Source: Clostridia bacterium
Lineage (GTDB): Bacteria; Bacillota; Clostridia; Christensenellales; CAG-138
Assembly: GCA_017407205.1 (NCBI GenBank)
Contig: JAFQXA010000017.1
Span: 16,177-80,176 of the forward strand
Direction of reading: 5' to 3'
Length of the DNA: 64,000 bases
The notes under the pieces were generated by a model, which saw nothing but the letters and a program-made list of their open reading frames with translations, was not told the DNA's origin and did not search any database. Shown here one piece after another: positions 1 through 8,002 of this stretch. A program made the position numbers and the translations under genes. The number at the start of each line of letters is the position of its first letter. Positions within the stretch are counted from its first letter, which is position 1.

Positions 1-80
1 ATTACGTTTGTTTCGGGTGTGATTTCGCTTTCGGGAACATCAACATACTCCAAGAGTGCTTTTCTGATTACATTAAACAT
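1..80 (-). CDS. acpP: acyl carrier protein, 3' part cut off by window
   Basis: Reading the minus strand from an ATG at 80-78 gives MFNVIRKALLEYVDVPESEI followed by TPETNV, which has the character of the first helix of an acyl carrier protein. The Ser that carries phosphopantetheine lies beyond the window. The ribosome binding site (AAGGAG) overlaps the end of the acyl-CoA synthetase gene just upstream, so the two are co-transcribed. ACP would carry the growing acyl chain in fatty acid or polyketide-like synthesis; a dedicated ACP paired with the synthetase is also possible. The call rests on 26 residues only. Confidence 0.7.
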   Translation of the reverse strand, partial: MFNVIRKALLEYVDVPESEITPETNV

Positions 81-85
81 TTCTT

Positions 86-1789
86 TTACTCTCCTTTTTC
101 CAACATATGTCTTTTAATCTTCTTTGTAGTCGTTTTTTCAAACTCTGTCAATCTCAGGTGAACCTTATTTATATGCTTATAAGTTGCAAGCTGACGGTTG
201 CACTTTCTGACATCTTCTTCAAGAAGCTTCTTTGCTTCATCCTCACCGTGTTCCGTGATAAAGTCAGGGTCCAGATACGCTGTTGCCGAGATATAGCCCA
301 TGCCCTCTGCCGCTGATTCGGGAGCATATACAACAACTTCTTTTATATACGGTATATGGTCCATAAGATAATCCTCAAGCTCTTCGGGGTGAACATTCTT
401 GCCGTTTGCCAGGATTATGAGATTCTTCTGACGACCTCTTATTTCAAGCACGCCCTTTTTGCCGAACTTGCCAAGATCGCCCGTCTTGAACCAACCGTCC
501 TCTGTAAATGTTGCCTTTGTAGCCTCCTCATCCTTATAGAAGCCAATCATTACATTGTCGCCCTTGACCTGAATTTCACCGACACCGTTTTCGTCGGGAT
601 CCGCAATCCTTACCTCAACGCAGGGAATGGGACGGCCAACCGAGCCGGGAATATTCAAAAGCTCGCAGTTGAACGAAACAAGAGGCGAACACTCGGTTAT
701 TCCGTAGCCGTTGTATACGCTTATGCCCAAATCATCAAGACCTCTTACGACCTCAGGTCTTAAGGGAGCTGCACCGCTGACTATCATGCTCAAATTACCG
801 CCGAACTTGTCAAGCACGGGTTTAAAGTAATATCTGCGGTTATCAAGGCCAAACTTACGAAGTATATTGCTGAACCAGATACCCTGCTTCATATGCGGAG
901 CAAGGCCGTTCTTTTCAGCCTCACGCCATATTCCCTTGTAGAGATTTTCAACAATAAGCGGAACCATCAATGTGAAGTTGGGTTTATATATCTGCAAGTT
1001 GGGAACAACACGCTTTAGGCTATCATTTATGCAAAGTGTAACACCTGCATAGATGCAGCCCAATACATTGAGGTTGAACTCATATGTGTGGTGTATCGGC
1101 AACACAGAAATTGAAGTGCCTTCAAACCTATGCATCGAAAATACCGAATGGAGCATTGAGGTTATGTTCTTATGGCTGAGCATAACGCCCTTGTTTGCAC
1201 CCATTGTACCCGATGTGAATATGATAATCGACATTTTTTCAACATCGATCTCAGCCTCTGTGTACTCGGAAAAACCATTCTTCACAAGAGTTTTTCCCTC
1301 TGTAATAAGCTCCTGCAATGACAAGTACTTATTCTCGTTTTCTTCCTTTACTTCATCAAGTGCGATAACCGTTTTAACATTGGGGCACTTTGAAAGTATA
1401 TCTTCTATATCGTATTCAAGCGTTCTTCCGAAAAATACGCCCTCAACGTCCGACTTATTCATAAGCTTTGCTATATCGTCATTGGGAAGCTCTTTATCTA
1501 TCGGAACAATAACGCCTACGCCGTTTACAACGGACAGATAGCTCAATATCCACTGATATGATGTATCGCCTATTACAGCAAACTTTCTGCCCTTATAGCC
1601 TCGGTTCACAAGTATTGAACCGAGTGCATTCATATCTTCAAGCAATTGTCTGAAAGTATAAACCACGATATCGCCTTTTCTGTCATACTGCTTATAGGCA
1701 ACAACGCCGTTGTACTTTTTTGCGGCTCTCTGCACAAGCTCACGTAAATCACGCACCTTGTCTGCAGAGAACAATTTTAATTTACGCAT
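86..1789 (-). CDS. AMP-dependent long-chain acyl-CoA/acyl-ACP synthetase
   Basis: 567-residue member of the ANL adenylating superfamily, which activates a carboxylic acid with ATP and passes the acyl group to a thiol. Visible motifs in order: the phosphate loop TSGTMGANKG (about residues 192-201), the A5 motif YGITECSP, the A7 motif GWFKTGDLG, the hinge GRQKNLIILANGKNVHPEE, and a Lys-rich C-terminal region (TTTKKIKRH) that would contain the catalytic Lys. Start chosen at 1789 because GGAG lies just upstream; an in-frame start at 1852 would add 21 residues without a ribosome binding site. The next gene downstream is an acyl carrier protein, so the acceptor could be ACP rather than CoA. Substrate chain length cannot be read from sequence. 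Confidence 0.85.
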   Translation of the reverse strand: MRKLKLFSADKVRDLRELVQRAAKKYNGVVAYKQYDRKGDIVVYTFRQLLEDMNALGSILVNRGYKGRKFAVIGDTSYQWILSYLSVVNGVGVIVPIDKELPNDDIAKLMNKSDVEGVFFGRTLEYDIEDILSKCPNVKTVIALDEVKEENENKYLSLQELITEGKTLVKNGFSEYTEAEIDVEKMSIIIFTSGTMGANKGVMLSHKNITSMLHSVFSMHRFEGTSISVLPIHHTYEFNLNVLGCIYAGVTLCINDSLKRVVPNLQIYKPNFTLMVPLIVENLYKGIWREAEKNGLAPHMKQGIWFSNILRKFGLDNRRYYFKPVLDKFGGNLSMIVSGAAPLRPEVVRGLDDLGISVYNGYGITECSPLVSFNCELLNIPGSVGRPIPCVEVRIADPDENGVGEIQVKGDNVMIGFYKDEEATKATFTEDGWFKTGDLGKFGKKGVLEIRGRQKNLIILANGKNVHPEELEDYLMDHIPYIKEVVVYAPESAAEGMGYISATAYLDPDFITEHGEDEAKKLLEEDVRKCNRQLATYKHINKVHLRLTEFEKTTTKKIKRHMLEKGE

Positions 1790-1970
1790 GTTTTCTCCTT
1801 CTTGATTTGATAAATTAAGTATAAATAAAAATAAATTGCGACAAAATCCCACAATCAGATTTCATCCACAATATTATAAGCGTAAAGGAGTTATCATGTC
1901 AAGAAATCAAGGCTTTTTGCAGATTTTACACTACCTTGCATAAAGTAGAAAAAACAAGTTTAAAAACTGC

Positions 1971-1999
1971 TTGAAAAACTGCTTTTTGAGTTATACAAT
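1971..1999 (+). promoter_or_regulatory. sigma-A-type promoter for mgtE
   Basis: TTGAAA at 1971-1976 and TACAAT at 1994-1999 are separated by 17 bp. Transcription would start near 2006, giving a leader of about 165 nt before mgtE, long enough for a structured regulatory RNA. Confidence 0.55.
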
Positions 2000-2005
2000 A
2001 AAAAA

Positions 2006-2169
2006 GCAGGGCATTTCCTGCTCTATTCCATCACAAGAAAGGAGGAGCCGACGTGGACGCCGACCCTTATCCCGCTGAAAGCGTACATTTATCATACTGA
2101 AATCACGGACGGCAGACGGCTCTTTTTCTCATAAAAAGTGTGTGCCTTCCGTAGCATAGGAGGCAGCAC
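2006..2169 (+). promoter_or_regulatory. structured 5' leader of mgtE with ribosome-binding-site-sequestering hairpin
   Basis: Three pairings are visible. AGCAGG/CCTGCT forms a hairpin at the very start of the predicted transcript. GAGCCG (2045-2050) pairs with CGGCTC (2117-2122), enclosing about 66 nt. TGCCTTC (2143-2149) pairs with the Shine-Dalgarno region GGAGGCA (2159-2165) and is extended by GTG/CAC across a one-base bulge, so the mgtE ribosome binding site is buried in a stem. Mg2+ transporter genes are commonly controlled by the M-box riboswitch, but I could not match the M-box conserved strings here. It is either a divergent M-box or another class of leader. This also accounts for most of the gap between 1790 and 2169. 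Confidence 0.5.
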
Positions 2170-3519
2170 ATGATCGATCAAGTATTAGCTTTTCTTTCAG
2201 AAAAGAGATACCAGGAAGCAAAAAACATTATCAAAGACATGAATGCGGTCGATGTCGCTGAAGTTTTCGAGGAATTGAAGGAAAACGACGAGCGTGATAT
2301 TTCGCTCAGGCTTTTCCGTATCATGCCCAAGGAACTTGCGGCAGAGTCTTTCGCGTACATGGATTCCGACACACAGCAGGGAATAATTGAAACCATATCC
2401 GATAACGAATTGAGATACATTCTTGATGATATGTATCTTGACGACTTTGTTGATATGGTCGAAGAGATGCCTGCAAATGTTGTAGCAAGAGTTTTAAAGA
2501 ACACAAGCTATAAAAACAGAACACTTATAAATCAATACCTGCAATATCCCGACGACAGTGCAGGAAGCCTTATGACAAGCGAATATGTTTATTTCAGAAG
2601 CCGTCTTACCGTAGCACAGGCCTTTGAAGTCATACGCAAAACGGGGCTTGATAAAGAAACTATTTATACTTGTTATGTAATAGATGCAGAGCGTCACTTG
2701 AAGGGCGTGGTAACGGTTCGCGACCTCTTGCTTGCAGACCCTGAGACACAGGTTGGCGACATAATGAAGTCCAACATGATTTATGCGCACACGCTCGACG
2801 ATAAAGAAGAAATCGCAAAGACGTTCTCTCGTTATGATATGCTTGCACTTCCCGTTGTTGACAAGGAAGACAGACTCGTCGGTATCATCACAATCGACGA
2901 TGCTGTTGACGTCATTCAGGAAGAGAACACCGAGGACTTTGAAAAGATGGCAGGTATGGCACCGAGTGAAGATACATACCTCAAAACTCCCGTATTCAAG
3001 CTTGCTCAAAACCGTATCATCTGGCTCGTTGTGCTCATGCTCTCGTCAATGATAACGGGTTCATTGATGGAACAGTACGAAGCAGCTATTGCGACATTGC
3101 CGCTTCTTGTTTCGTTCATACCGATGCTCATGGGTACGGGCGGTAACTGCGGAAGCCAGGCTTCGACCGTCATAATCAGAGGTATGGCACTTGACGAGAT
3201 AGAATTGTCCGACTTTGTCAAGGTATGGTTCAAGGAGGTTCGTGTTGCACTCCTTTGCAGCTTTGTGCTTTCAGTAATCAACTTCTTAAGAATTTGGCTC
3301 CAATACGGCGATGCCGAGGTTGCACTCACGGTAAGCTTAACGCTTATTGCAACCGTATGCATAGCAAAATCCTTGGGCTGTATACTTCCCATGCTTGCAA
3401 AAAAGCTCCGTCTTGACCCTGCAATCATGGCAGCACCCATGATCACAACACTTACGGATGCCGCTTCAATAGTCGTATTTTTCAACATTGCAGTACGCCT
3501 GTTGAGCGCAAGATTATAA
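2170..3519 (+). CDS. mgtE: Magnesium transporter MgtE
   Basis: 449 residues with the full MgtE plan. There is a helical N-terminal superhelical domain (about 1-130, with repeated acidic stretches), then a pair of CBS domains (about 130-250) that sense cytoplasmic Mg2+, a connecting helix, and a five-helix membrane domain (about 280-449). The membrane domain carries the family-typical Gly-rich segment (FIPMLMGTGGNCGSQASTV). It is an inner-membrane Mg2+ channel that closes when internal Mg2+ is high. It is preceded by a structured leader that hides its ribosome binding site and followed by a strong terminator, so it is monocistronic. Confidence 0.95.
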   Translation: MIDQVLAFLSEKRYQEAKNIIKDMNAVDVAEVFEELKENDERDISLRLFRIMPKELAAESFAYMDSDTQQGIIETISDNELRYILDDMYLDDFVDMVEEMPANVVARVLKNTSYKNRTLINQYLQYPDDSAGSLMTSEYVYFRSRLTVAQAFEVIRKTGLDKETIYTCYVIDAERHLKGVVTVRDLLLADPETQVGDIMKSNMIYAHTLDDKEEIAKTFSRYDMLALPVVDKEDRLVGIITIDDAVDVIQEENTEDFEKMAGMAPSEDTYLKTPVFKLAQNRIIWLVVLMLSSMITGSLMEQYEAAIATLPLLVSFIPMLMGTGGNCGSQASTVIIRGMALDEIELSDFVKVWFKEVRVALLCSFVLSVINFLRIWLQYGDAEVALTVSLTLIATVCIAKSLGCILPMLAKKLRLDPAIMAAPMITTLTDAASIVVFFNIAVRLLSARL

Positions 3520-3556
3520 GTAATATACGGAATATACAGTATTTTCATATATTGAT

Positions 3557-3588
3557 AGGGATAAAAAGCTTTTTTTATCCCTGTTTTT
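3557..3588 (+). terminator. Rho-independent terminator after mgtE
   Basis: The stem AGGGATAAAAA / TTTTTATCCCT with a short loop is followed by GTTTTTG. It lies 38 bp after the mgtE stop. Confidence 0.75.
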
Positions 3589-3641
3589 GTGTTAGAATAA
3601 CTCTGTTTATCACATTAAATTATTTTTTGGAGGTTTTAAAC

Positions 3642-4097
3642 ATGACAAGACGTTTTTTTGCAATGCTTATGGTAATTATCGTTTTGGTATCAGCATTCGG
3701 TTGTTCAAACAAAAATAATGAAGATGAACTTTTATACCCCGAATCCAAAGCAACACGAGGACCTGAAACGAGCGTATGGCAGAGTGATGCCGGAACATTC
3801 ACTTTCTATGAAGGCAATTTTGTAAAGGTTGAGTTCACCGATAAGTATGAGTACCTTCTCAAAAACCACGGTGAAGACGGCCGCAATTTTGACAACAACG
3901 CAGAATATCATTGCAATTTCTTTAATAAGCTTACTGAGACGAGCATGGAAGAAGCAACCTCATTCTATCTCTGGCTCGTAAACGGAAGCAGCGAATACAA
4001 CTGCCAGTTTACCTGTTCCGTATCGGGCGATACTATGACACTTTGCGCATATTGGCCCTATGATTCGGGCAATATCGTATTTACAAAAGTAAGCTGA
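3642..4097 (+). CDS. hypothetical lipoprotein
   Basis: 151 residues. The N-terminus MTRRFFAMLMV...VSAFGCSN is a lipoprotein signal peptide with the lipobox Cys at about residue 19. Start set at 3642 because GGAGG lies just upstream; an in-frame start at 3552 would destroy the signal peptide. The mature part is a small mixed, probably beta-rich domain with no motif I recognise. It sits between mgtE and ilvA without an evident functional link. It is anchored on the outer face of the membrane; function unknown. Confidence 0.75.
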   Translation: MTRRFFAMLMVIIVLVSAFGCSNKNNEDELLYPESKATRGPETSVWQSDAGTFTFYEGNFVKVEFTDKYEYLLKNHGEDGRNFDNNAEYHCNFFNKLTETSMEEATSFYLWLVNGSSEYNCQFTCSVSGDTMTLCAYWPYDSGNIVFTKVS

Positions 4098-4137
4098 TAC
4101 TTTTTTAACCAATTTAACCAAGGAGAAAAAATTATAA

Positions 4138-5349
4138 ATGTTAACTCTCGCCAATATACGCCATGCACAGCAGATCTTAAACGGCACAAGCCGTGAAACG
4201 GATCTTCTGTACTCACCCTATCTTTCAAGAACGAACAACTGCGAAGTTTATCTCAAGGCAGAAAACCTGCAGGTAACCGGTTCGTTCAAGCTTCGCGGGG
4301 CTTATTACAAGATTTCACAGCTTAGCGAAGAAGAACGCGAGAAGGGCGTTATTGCCTGCTCAGCAGGCAACCACGCACAGGGTGTTGCCTTGGCTGCACA
4401 GAAAAACGGAATAAGCGCAACGATATATGTCCCCTCCGTTGCCCCCATTTCAAAGGTTGAAGCAACAAAGAGCTACGGTGCCAATGTTGTTTTGGTAGAC
4501 GGTATATATGACGACGCACAAAAAGAAGCTCTTTCAGCCGTTGAACGCACAGGTGCAACTTTGATACACCCCTATGACGATCTGGACGTTATAGCAGGTC
4601 AGGGCACCATTGCTTTGGAGCTTTTGTCACAGCTTCCCGACCTTGATGCGGTTATAGTTCCGATAGGTGGCGGCGGTCTTATTTCAGGCATAGCTTTTAC
4701 TATCAAGAGCATAAATCCGCGCTGCAAGGTTTACGGTGTTCAGGCAGCAGGCGCTGCAAGCATGGTAGCATCACAGGTCGATAACAAGCTCACTCCGCTT
4801 TCACGCGTTTCAACCTTTGCAGACGGTATTGCGGTAAAGAAGCCCGGTTCAATCACTTTTGAAATGTGCCAGCAGTATGTTGACGGCTTTGCAACAGTAA
4901 CAGATGACGAAATTGCAACAGCAATCCTCACTCTCATTGAACAGCATAAGCTCATTTCAGAGGGTGCAGGTGCAGTAGCTGTCGCTTCCGTAATGTTTGA
5001 TAAATTCCCGATTGAGGGACAAAGAGTTGCTTGCTTGGTTTCAGGCGGTAATATCGACGTTACCATTCTTTCAAAGGTTATACAGCGTGGCTTGCTCACG
5101 GCAGGCAGAGTATCCGACCTCGTTATAGAAATGCTCGATAAGCCGGGACAGCTTAAGGAAATAGCCACAATAGTCGCGGACCTTGGCGCAAACGTGGTTC
5201 ATGTAAACCACAATCACGGAGGCGAAAACACCAACATCAACGATTGCTATCTGAGCTTGGCTCTTGAAACAAGAAACCACCAGCACATCGAGGAAATTCG
5301 TGAAGCGATCTCCAAGGCAGGCTATAAAATACTCGATACAACACTGTAA
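4138..5349 (+). CDS. ilvA: Threonine ammonia-lyase (threonine dehydratase)
   Basis: 403 residues. A PLP-dependent fold-type II catalytic domain covers about 1-315, followed by a C-terminal ACT-type regulatory domain (about 325-403, beginning near DLVIEMLDKPGQ). The PLP-binding Lys lies in SFKLRGA (about residue 51), and SAGNHAQGVA and the phosphate-binding PIGGGGLISG loop are intact. It deaminates L-threonine to 2-oxobutanoate, either for isoleucine synthesis or for threonine catabolism. The single ACT domain and the length match the short form seen in many Clostridia. No other isoleucine gene is adjacent, so anabolic versus catabolic role is open. Confidence 0.9.
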   Translation: MLTLANIRHAQQILNGTSRETDLLYSPYLSRTNNCEVYLKAENLQVTGSFKLRGAYYKISQLSEEEREKGVIACSAGNHAQGVALAAQKNGISATIYVPSVAPISKVEATKSYGANVVLVDGIYDDAQKEALSAVERTGATLIHPYDDLDVIAGQGTIALELLSQLPDLDAVIVPIGGGGLISGIAFTIKSINPRCKVYGVQAAGAASMVASQVDNKLTPLSRVSTFADGIAVKKPGSITFEMCQQYVDGFATVTDDEIATAILTLIEQHKLISEGAGAVAVASVMFDKFPIEGQRVACLVSGGNIDVTILSKVIQRGLLTAGRVSDLVIEMLDKPGQLKEIATIVADLGANVVHVNHNHGGENTNINDCYLSLALETRNHQHIEEIREAISKAGYKILDTTL

Positions 5350-5374
5350 AAAACAAAGCACACACAAAGCGATG

Positions 5375-5477
5375 AGAACGCGGCGTTCACTTAGCAAGTC
5401 ACCAAGTGAACGAGGGAAGCAAAGTACAATTGGGTTTACTCACTGTCGGAAACTCGTTGCCAAGAGCAACGCGTTCT
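5375..5477. other. multi-helix structured element 3' of ilvA
   Basis: AGAACGCG (5375-5382) is the exact complement of CGCGTTCT (5470-5477). Inside are two more perfect stems: CGTTCACTT / AAGTGAACG (5384-5392 with 5404-5412) and CGTTGC / GCAACG (5455-5460 with 5466-5471). Together they can form a three-way junction of about 100 nt. The rest of the 332-bp gap (5350-5681) shows no coding potential. I do not recognise a named RNA family, and there is no T-run after the element. Confidence 0.45.
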
Positions 5478-5681
5478 ATTTAATCTGGCAGGATATTTTT
5501 TAAAGACTACTCCATACATGAGGATTGCTGATATATAATAAAATGCAATATCTAAATATCAAAGCTTTTCACACAAGGGTTTTTCCGGTCAATCCGAATA
5601 TATCTTGAAATAATATCTGCCCACGAGTATAATTGAGTAAGAAAATACGCAAGATAATACGGAAGTGAACGGAGGCTATTT

Positions 5682-6674
5682 ATGGGCAATTACAGACCAC
5701 CCTTTAACATAACAAATGAAATATTATCCTATGTGTCTTCAATTTCAGAAAAAGTAGGCCGCATCACCGCAATCAGCAACCTTGAATCAAAGCCATACTT
5801 GAGAAGAAATAACCGTATCAGGTCCATACATTCCTCGTTAAAGATTGAAGCAAACTCTCTTTCTCTTACTCAGGTGAGAGATGTTATCAACGGAAAAATT
5901 GTATTGGGAGAACAGAAGGAAATACAGGAAGTAAAGAACGCTTATTTGGCTTACGAGCGTTTTCTCGAAATTGATCCGTATAACCTTAAAGACCTCAAGA
6001 GGTTTCATGGCATTATGACAAAATATGTCGTTGAGGAGTCCGGAGAATTCCGACTTGGCGAGGAAGGTGTTTTCAGGGGAAATAAATGTATATTCATGGC
6101 TCCGCCTGCAAGGCACGTTCCCGAACTTATGCGAGCACTTTTTGAATGGCTGAAAGAGTCTCAAGGCAAAATACATCCGCTGATTTCAAGCTGTGTATTT
6201 CATTATGAATTTGTTTTTATCCATCCCTTTTCAGACGGAAATGGCAGAATGGCAAGATTATGGCATACTGCACTCCTTGCCGAGTGGAAATCGATATTTG
6301 AATATATTCCGATTGAAAGTCAAATTGAAAAATTTCAGGATGAATATTATGATGCTATCTCAAAATGCCATGAAGACGGCACGTCTACTCACTTTATTGA
6401 ATTTATGCTTTCTCAAATCGATCGCATTTTAGATGATATAGCCCTGCAATCTCACGAAGAGAACGAACAACTTTCCGAATATATCAAGAAGCTTCTTGAT
6501 GTTATGGAATACGACATCCCGTATACAAGTGCTATCCTTGCCCAAAAGCTCGGGCTGAAATCCAAAGAGGGTTTTCGCAGAAACTACCTCCGCCCGGCAA
6601 TAGATATGGGCTTAATTCATATGACTCTTCCGAACAAACCAAACAGCAGAAATCAAAGATACATAAAAACATAA
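5682..6674 (+). CDS. Fic family protein (AMPylator-type) with C-terminal winged-helix
   Basis: 330 residues. The Fic catalytic motif HPFSDGNGRMAR is at residues 181-192 with the catalytic His181 intact, and a flap-like region (about 134-141) precedes it. Near the N-terminus SSLKIEAN (51-58) looks like the class II inhibitory helix, with Glu56 as the residue that would block ATP binding; the usual Gly after it is Ala. The C-terminal about 70 residues look like a winged helix-turn-helix. Fic proteins transfer AMP or related groups to target proteins. Strong GGAGG precedes the start. No antitoxin partner is adjacent, consistent with an in-cis inhibited regulator rather than a toxin-antitoxin pair. 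Confidence 0.85.
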   Translation: MGNYRPPFNITNEILSYVSSISEKVGRITAISNLESKPYLRRNNRIRSIHSSLKIEANSLSLTQVRDVINGKIVLGEQKEIQEVKNAYLAYERFLEIDPYNLKDLKRFHGIMTKYVVEESGEFRLGEEGVFRGNKCIFMAPPARHVPELMRALFEWLKESQGKIHPLISSCVFHYEFVFIHPFSDGNGRMARLWHTALLAEWKSIFEYIPIESQIEKFQDEYYDAISKCHEDGTSTHFIEFMLSQIDRILDDIALQSHEENEQLSEYIKKLLDVMEYDIPYTSAILAQKLGLKSKEGFRRNYLRPAIDMGLIHMTLPNKPNSRNQRYIKT

Positions 6675-6733
6675 ACACTCAACTTTAAAGGTTCAATGTC
6701 AATAATTGGGGTTGAGCCTTTATTTTCTGTTTA

Positions 6734-7021
6734 TTATTCATTTTCCATGTCAAACTTTATATCTTTTTCTCTTACAAAGCCAAGCTTTTCTCTTGCATAC
6801 TGAACAAGATATTCTTCGCTTTCAACATAGTCCACCATATTTTCAAGGCGCTGTTTTTCATCCAAAAGAAGGTTGTATTCCGTTTCAAGCTTTTCAATTT
6901 CAGCATCGATTTGTGCTTTTTTAGCTTGCTGCGTGATTATGACAGCTGCAACAAAGCAAACAGCCGCAACACCCAAAACCGCAATGAGTTTCGGAGTTGC
7001 TTTAATCAATCTGCGTTTCAT
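6734..7021 (-). CDS. divIC: Septum formation initiator, DivIC/FtsB-like
   Basis: About 95 residues. A basic N-terminus is followed by one transmembrane helix (LIAVLGVAAVCFVAAVII), a leucine-zipper-like coiled coil (about 35-65, rich in E, L, K) and a short C-terminal extracellular part. This is the plan of DivIC/FtsB, which joins the FtsL-DivIB divisome complex. The gene follows yabP-yabQ exactly as in Bacillus, which supports the call. The start is uncertain. An ATG at 7021 gives the usual length but has no clear ribosome binding site. A GTG 7 codons upstream has GAGG at long spacing. The furthest ATG (7099) overlaps an inverted repeat. Confidence 0.75.
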   Translation of the reverse strand: MKRRLIKATPKLIAVLGVAAVCFVAAVIITQQAKKAQIDAEIEKLETEYNLLLDEKQRLENMVDYVESEEYLVQYAREKLGFVREKDIKFDMENE

Positions 7022-7078
7022 TTTTTTATTGAAAAGTGCCACGAAAAACAAATACCTCATAATATTTTTTGGCATAAT

Positions 7079-7105
7079 CCGATAATTTTCACAAAGCATT
7101 ATCGG
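7079..7105 (-). terminator. inverted repeat between yabQ and divIC
   Basis: CCGATAAT and ATTATCGG form a perfect 8-bp stem with an 11-base loop just after the yabQ stop. There is no long T-run, so it may be a weak terminator or an RNA-processing site rather than a full terminator. Confidence 0.35.
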
Positions 7106-7125
7106 TAACTTATATTATGATACAA

Positions 7126-7443
7126 TTATTGTTTTTTTACAAGCGGTTTTTTGCATATTTTCAAAAGAATTTTTACAAAGCTTCTGCTTGCCCATATAAC
7201 GAGTCCTGCCGATAAAAAAACTGCAAACAAAATAAACAGTCTGAGCTCTCCGCCGTTTATTATAAGGAGCGTTAAAGCAAGAACCGAAGACGCGATGAGA
7301 TAAAAGAGCACATCAAAAACAGCCGTAACCCATTTGTTTTTAAACAGCAGTCTCAAGAAGGTAAATATGCGGTAAATTATGCCTATTGCAATACCGCCGT
7401 ACAGTCCTCCCAAAAACTGCCAGAATTCGTTTAAAGTGTTCAC
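7126..7443 (-). CDS. yabQ: Spore cortex biosynthesis protein YabQ
   Basis: 105 residues with about three hydrophobic helices (GLYGGIAIGIIYRIF, a central pair, and a C-terminal basic tail). It matches YabQ, a membrane protein needed for cortex assembly during sporulation in Bacillus. It begins with GTG at 7443, directly abutting the yabP stop (TAG GTG), so translation is coupled. Position between yabP and divIC is the main support, because the sequence itself is poorly conserved in this family. Confidence 0.75.
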   Translation of the reverse strand: MNTLNEFWQFLGGLYGGIAIGIIYRIFTFLRLLFKNKWVTAVFDVLFYLIASSVLALTLLIINGGELRLFILFAVFLSAGLVIWASRSFVKILLKICKKPLVKKQ

Positions 7444-7737
7444 CTATCTGAATATCCTCGAAAACATACCGCCTCGCTCCTGGGGCGGTTCGTCATATTC
7501 CATGGCTATTATTTCGCCCTCAACTATAACCTGACCGTCATCAAGGTTGAGCTTTGTCATATGAAGCTCCATTCCCTCTATATGCAAAATACCTGCCTCT
7601 GTCACAAGGCGTATCTCCTGTTCGTTAAAGCTCTCAACATCTTTTACGCCTGTAACGCTCATAAGCTCCCTGTTATCTATGCGTATAGCGTGCGAGCGTA
7701 TTCTCATGGCATTTTCGTTTACTTTAATTTCAGGCAT
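7444..7737 (-). CDS. yabP: Sporulation protein YabP
   Basis: 97 residues. The pattern ...IRIDNRELMSVTGVKDVESF... followed by I.L.TE.G.L.I.G..LH..KL.LD.G...VEG.I is the YabP/YqfC fold seen in proteins of the spore-forming compartment. Strong GGAGGAG precedes the ATG. It is first in the yabP-yabQ-divIC operon; the yabO/rqcP gene that often precedes yabP is not here. It indicates endospore-forming ancestry. Confidence 0.85.
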   Translation of the reverse strand: MPEIKVNENAMRIRSHAIRIDNRELMSVTGVKDVESFNEQEIRLVTEAGILHIEGMELHMTKLNLDDGQVIVEGEIIAMEYDEPPQERGGMFSRIFR

Positions 7738-7834
7738 TATACTTCTCCTCCCGTATGTCTTTCTCTATATTAACTGTATGCGTTTTGTTTATAGTTTTAT
7801 AACATTTTAAGCCTTAATTTTCCTGTCGAATCGG

Positions 7835-7863
7835 TTGACAAAGATTTTTTTCTTGAGTATAGT
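7835..7863 (+). promoter_or_regulatory. sigma-A promoter for rho
   Basis: Consensus TTGACA (7835-7840), a 17-bp spacer, then TATAGT (7858-7863). The transcript would have a leader of about 130 nt before the rho start, including a small hairpin GGATTT/AAATCC near 7872-7885. The long leader is compatible with rho autoregulation. Confidence 0.7.
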
Positions 7864-8002
7864 ATTCCTTGGATTTGAAAATCCCTCATCTCTAAGCATA
7901 TTTCATCCATTTTTTGTTAATATTATAAGTATCAGGATTATAATTCTCATCTGAAACATTATTCTTATTTCGTATGTCTTAAAATTGAAAGGAGTCCTCA
8001 TT

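Noticed and set aside
356..763. Plus-strand open frame of 135 residues inside the acyl-CoA synthetase gene
   Set aside because: Antisense of a clear minus-strand enzyme; no ribosome binding site and no recognisable protein character.
2006..2169. Definite M-box riboswitch call
   Set aside because: None of the M-box conserved strings I know are present; only the size, position and sequestered ribosome binding site agree.
5375..5477. tRNA or T-box leader after ilvA
   Set aside because: No cloverleaf with CCA-type acceptor and no T-box AGGGTGG motif were found; left as an unclassified structured element.
5682..6674. Toxin-antitoxin assignment for the first Fic gene
   Set aside because: No antitoxin gene adjoins it, and an inhibitory helix appears inside the protein.
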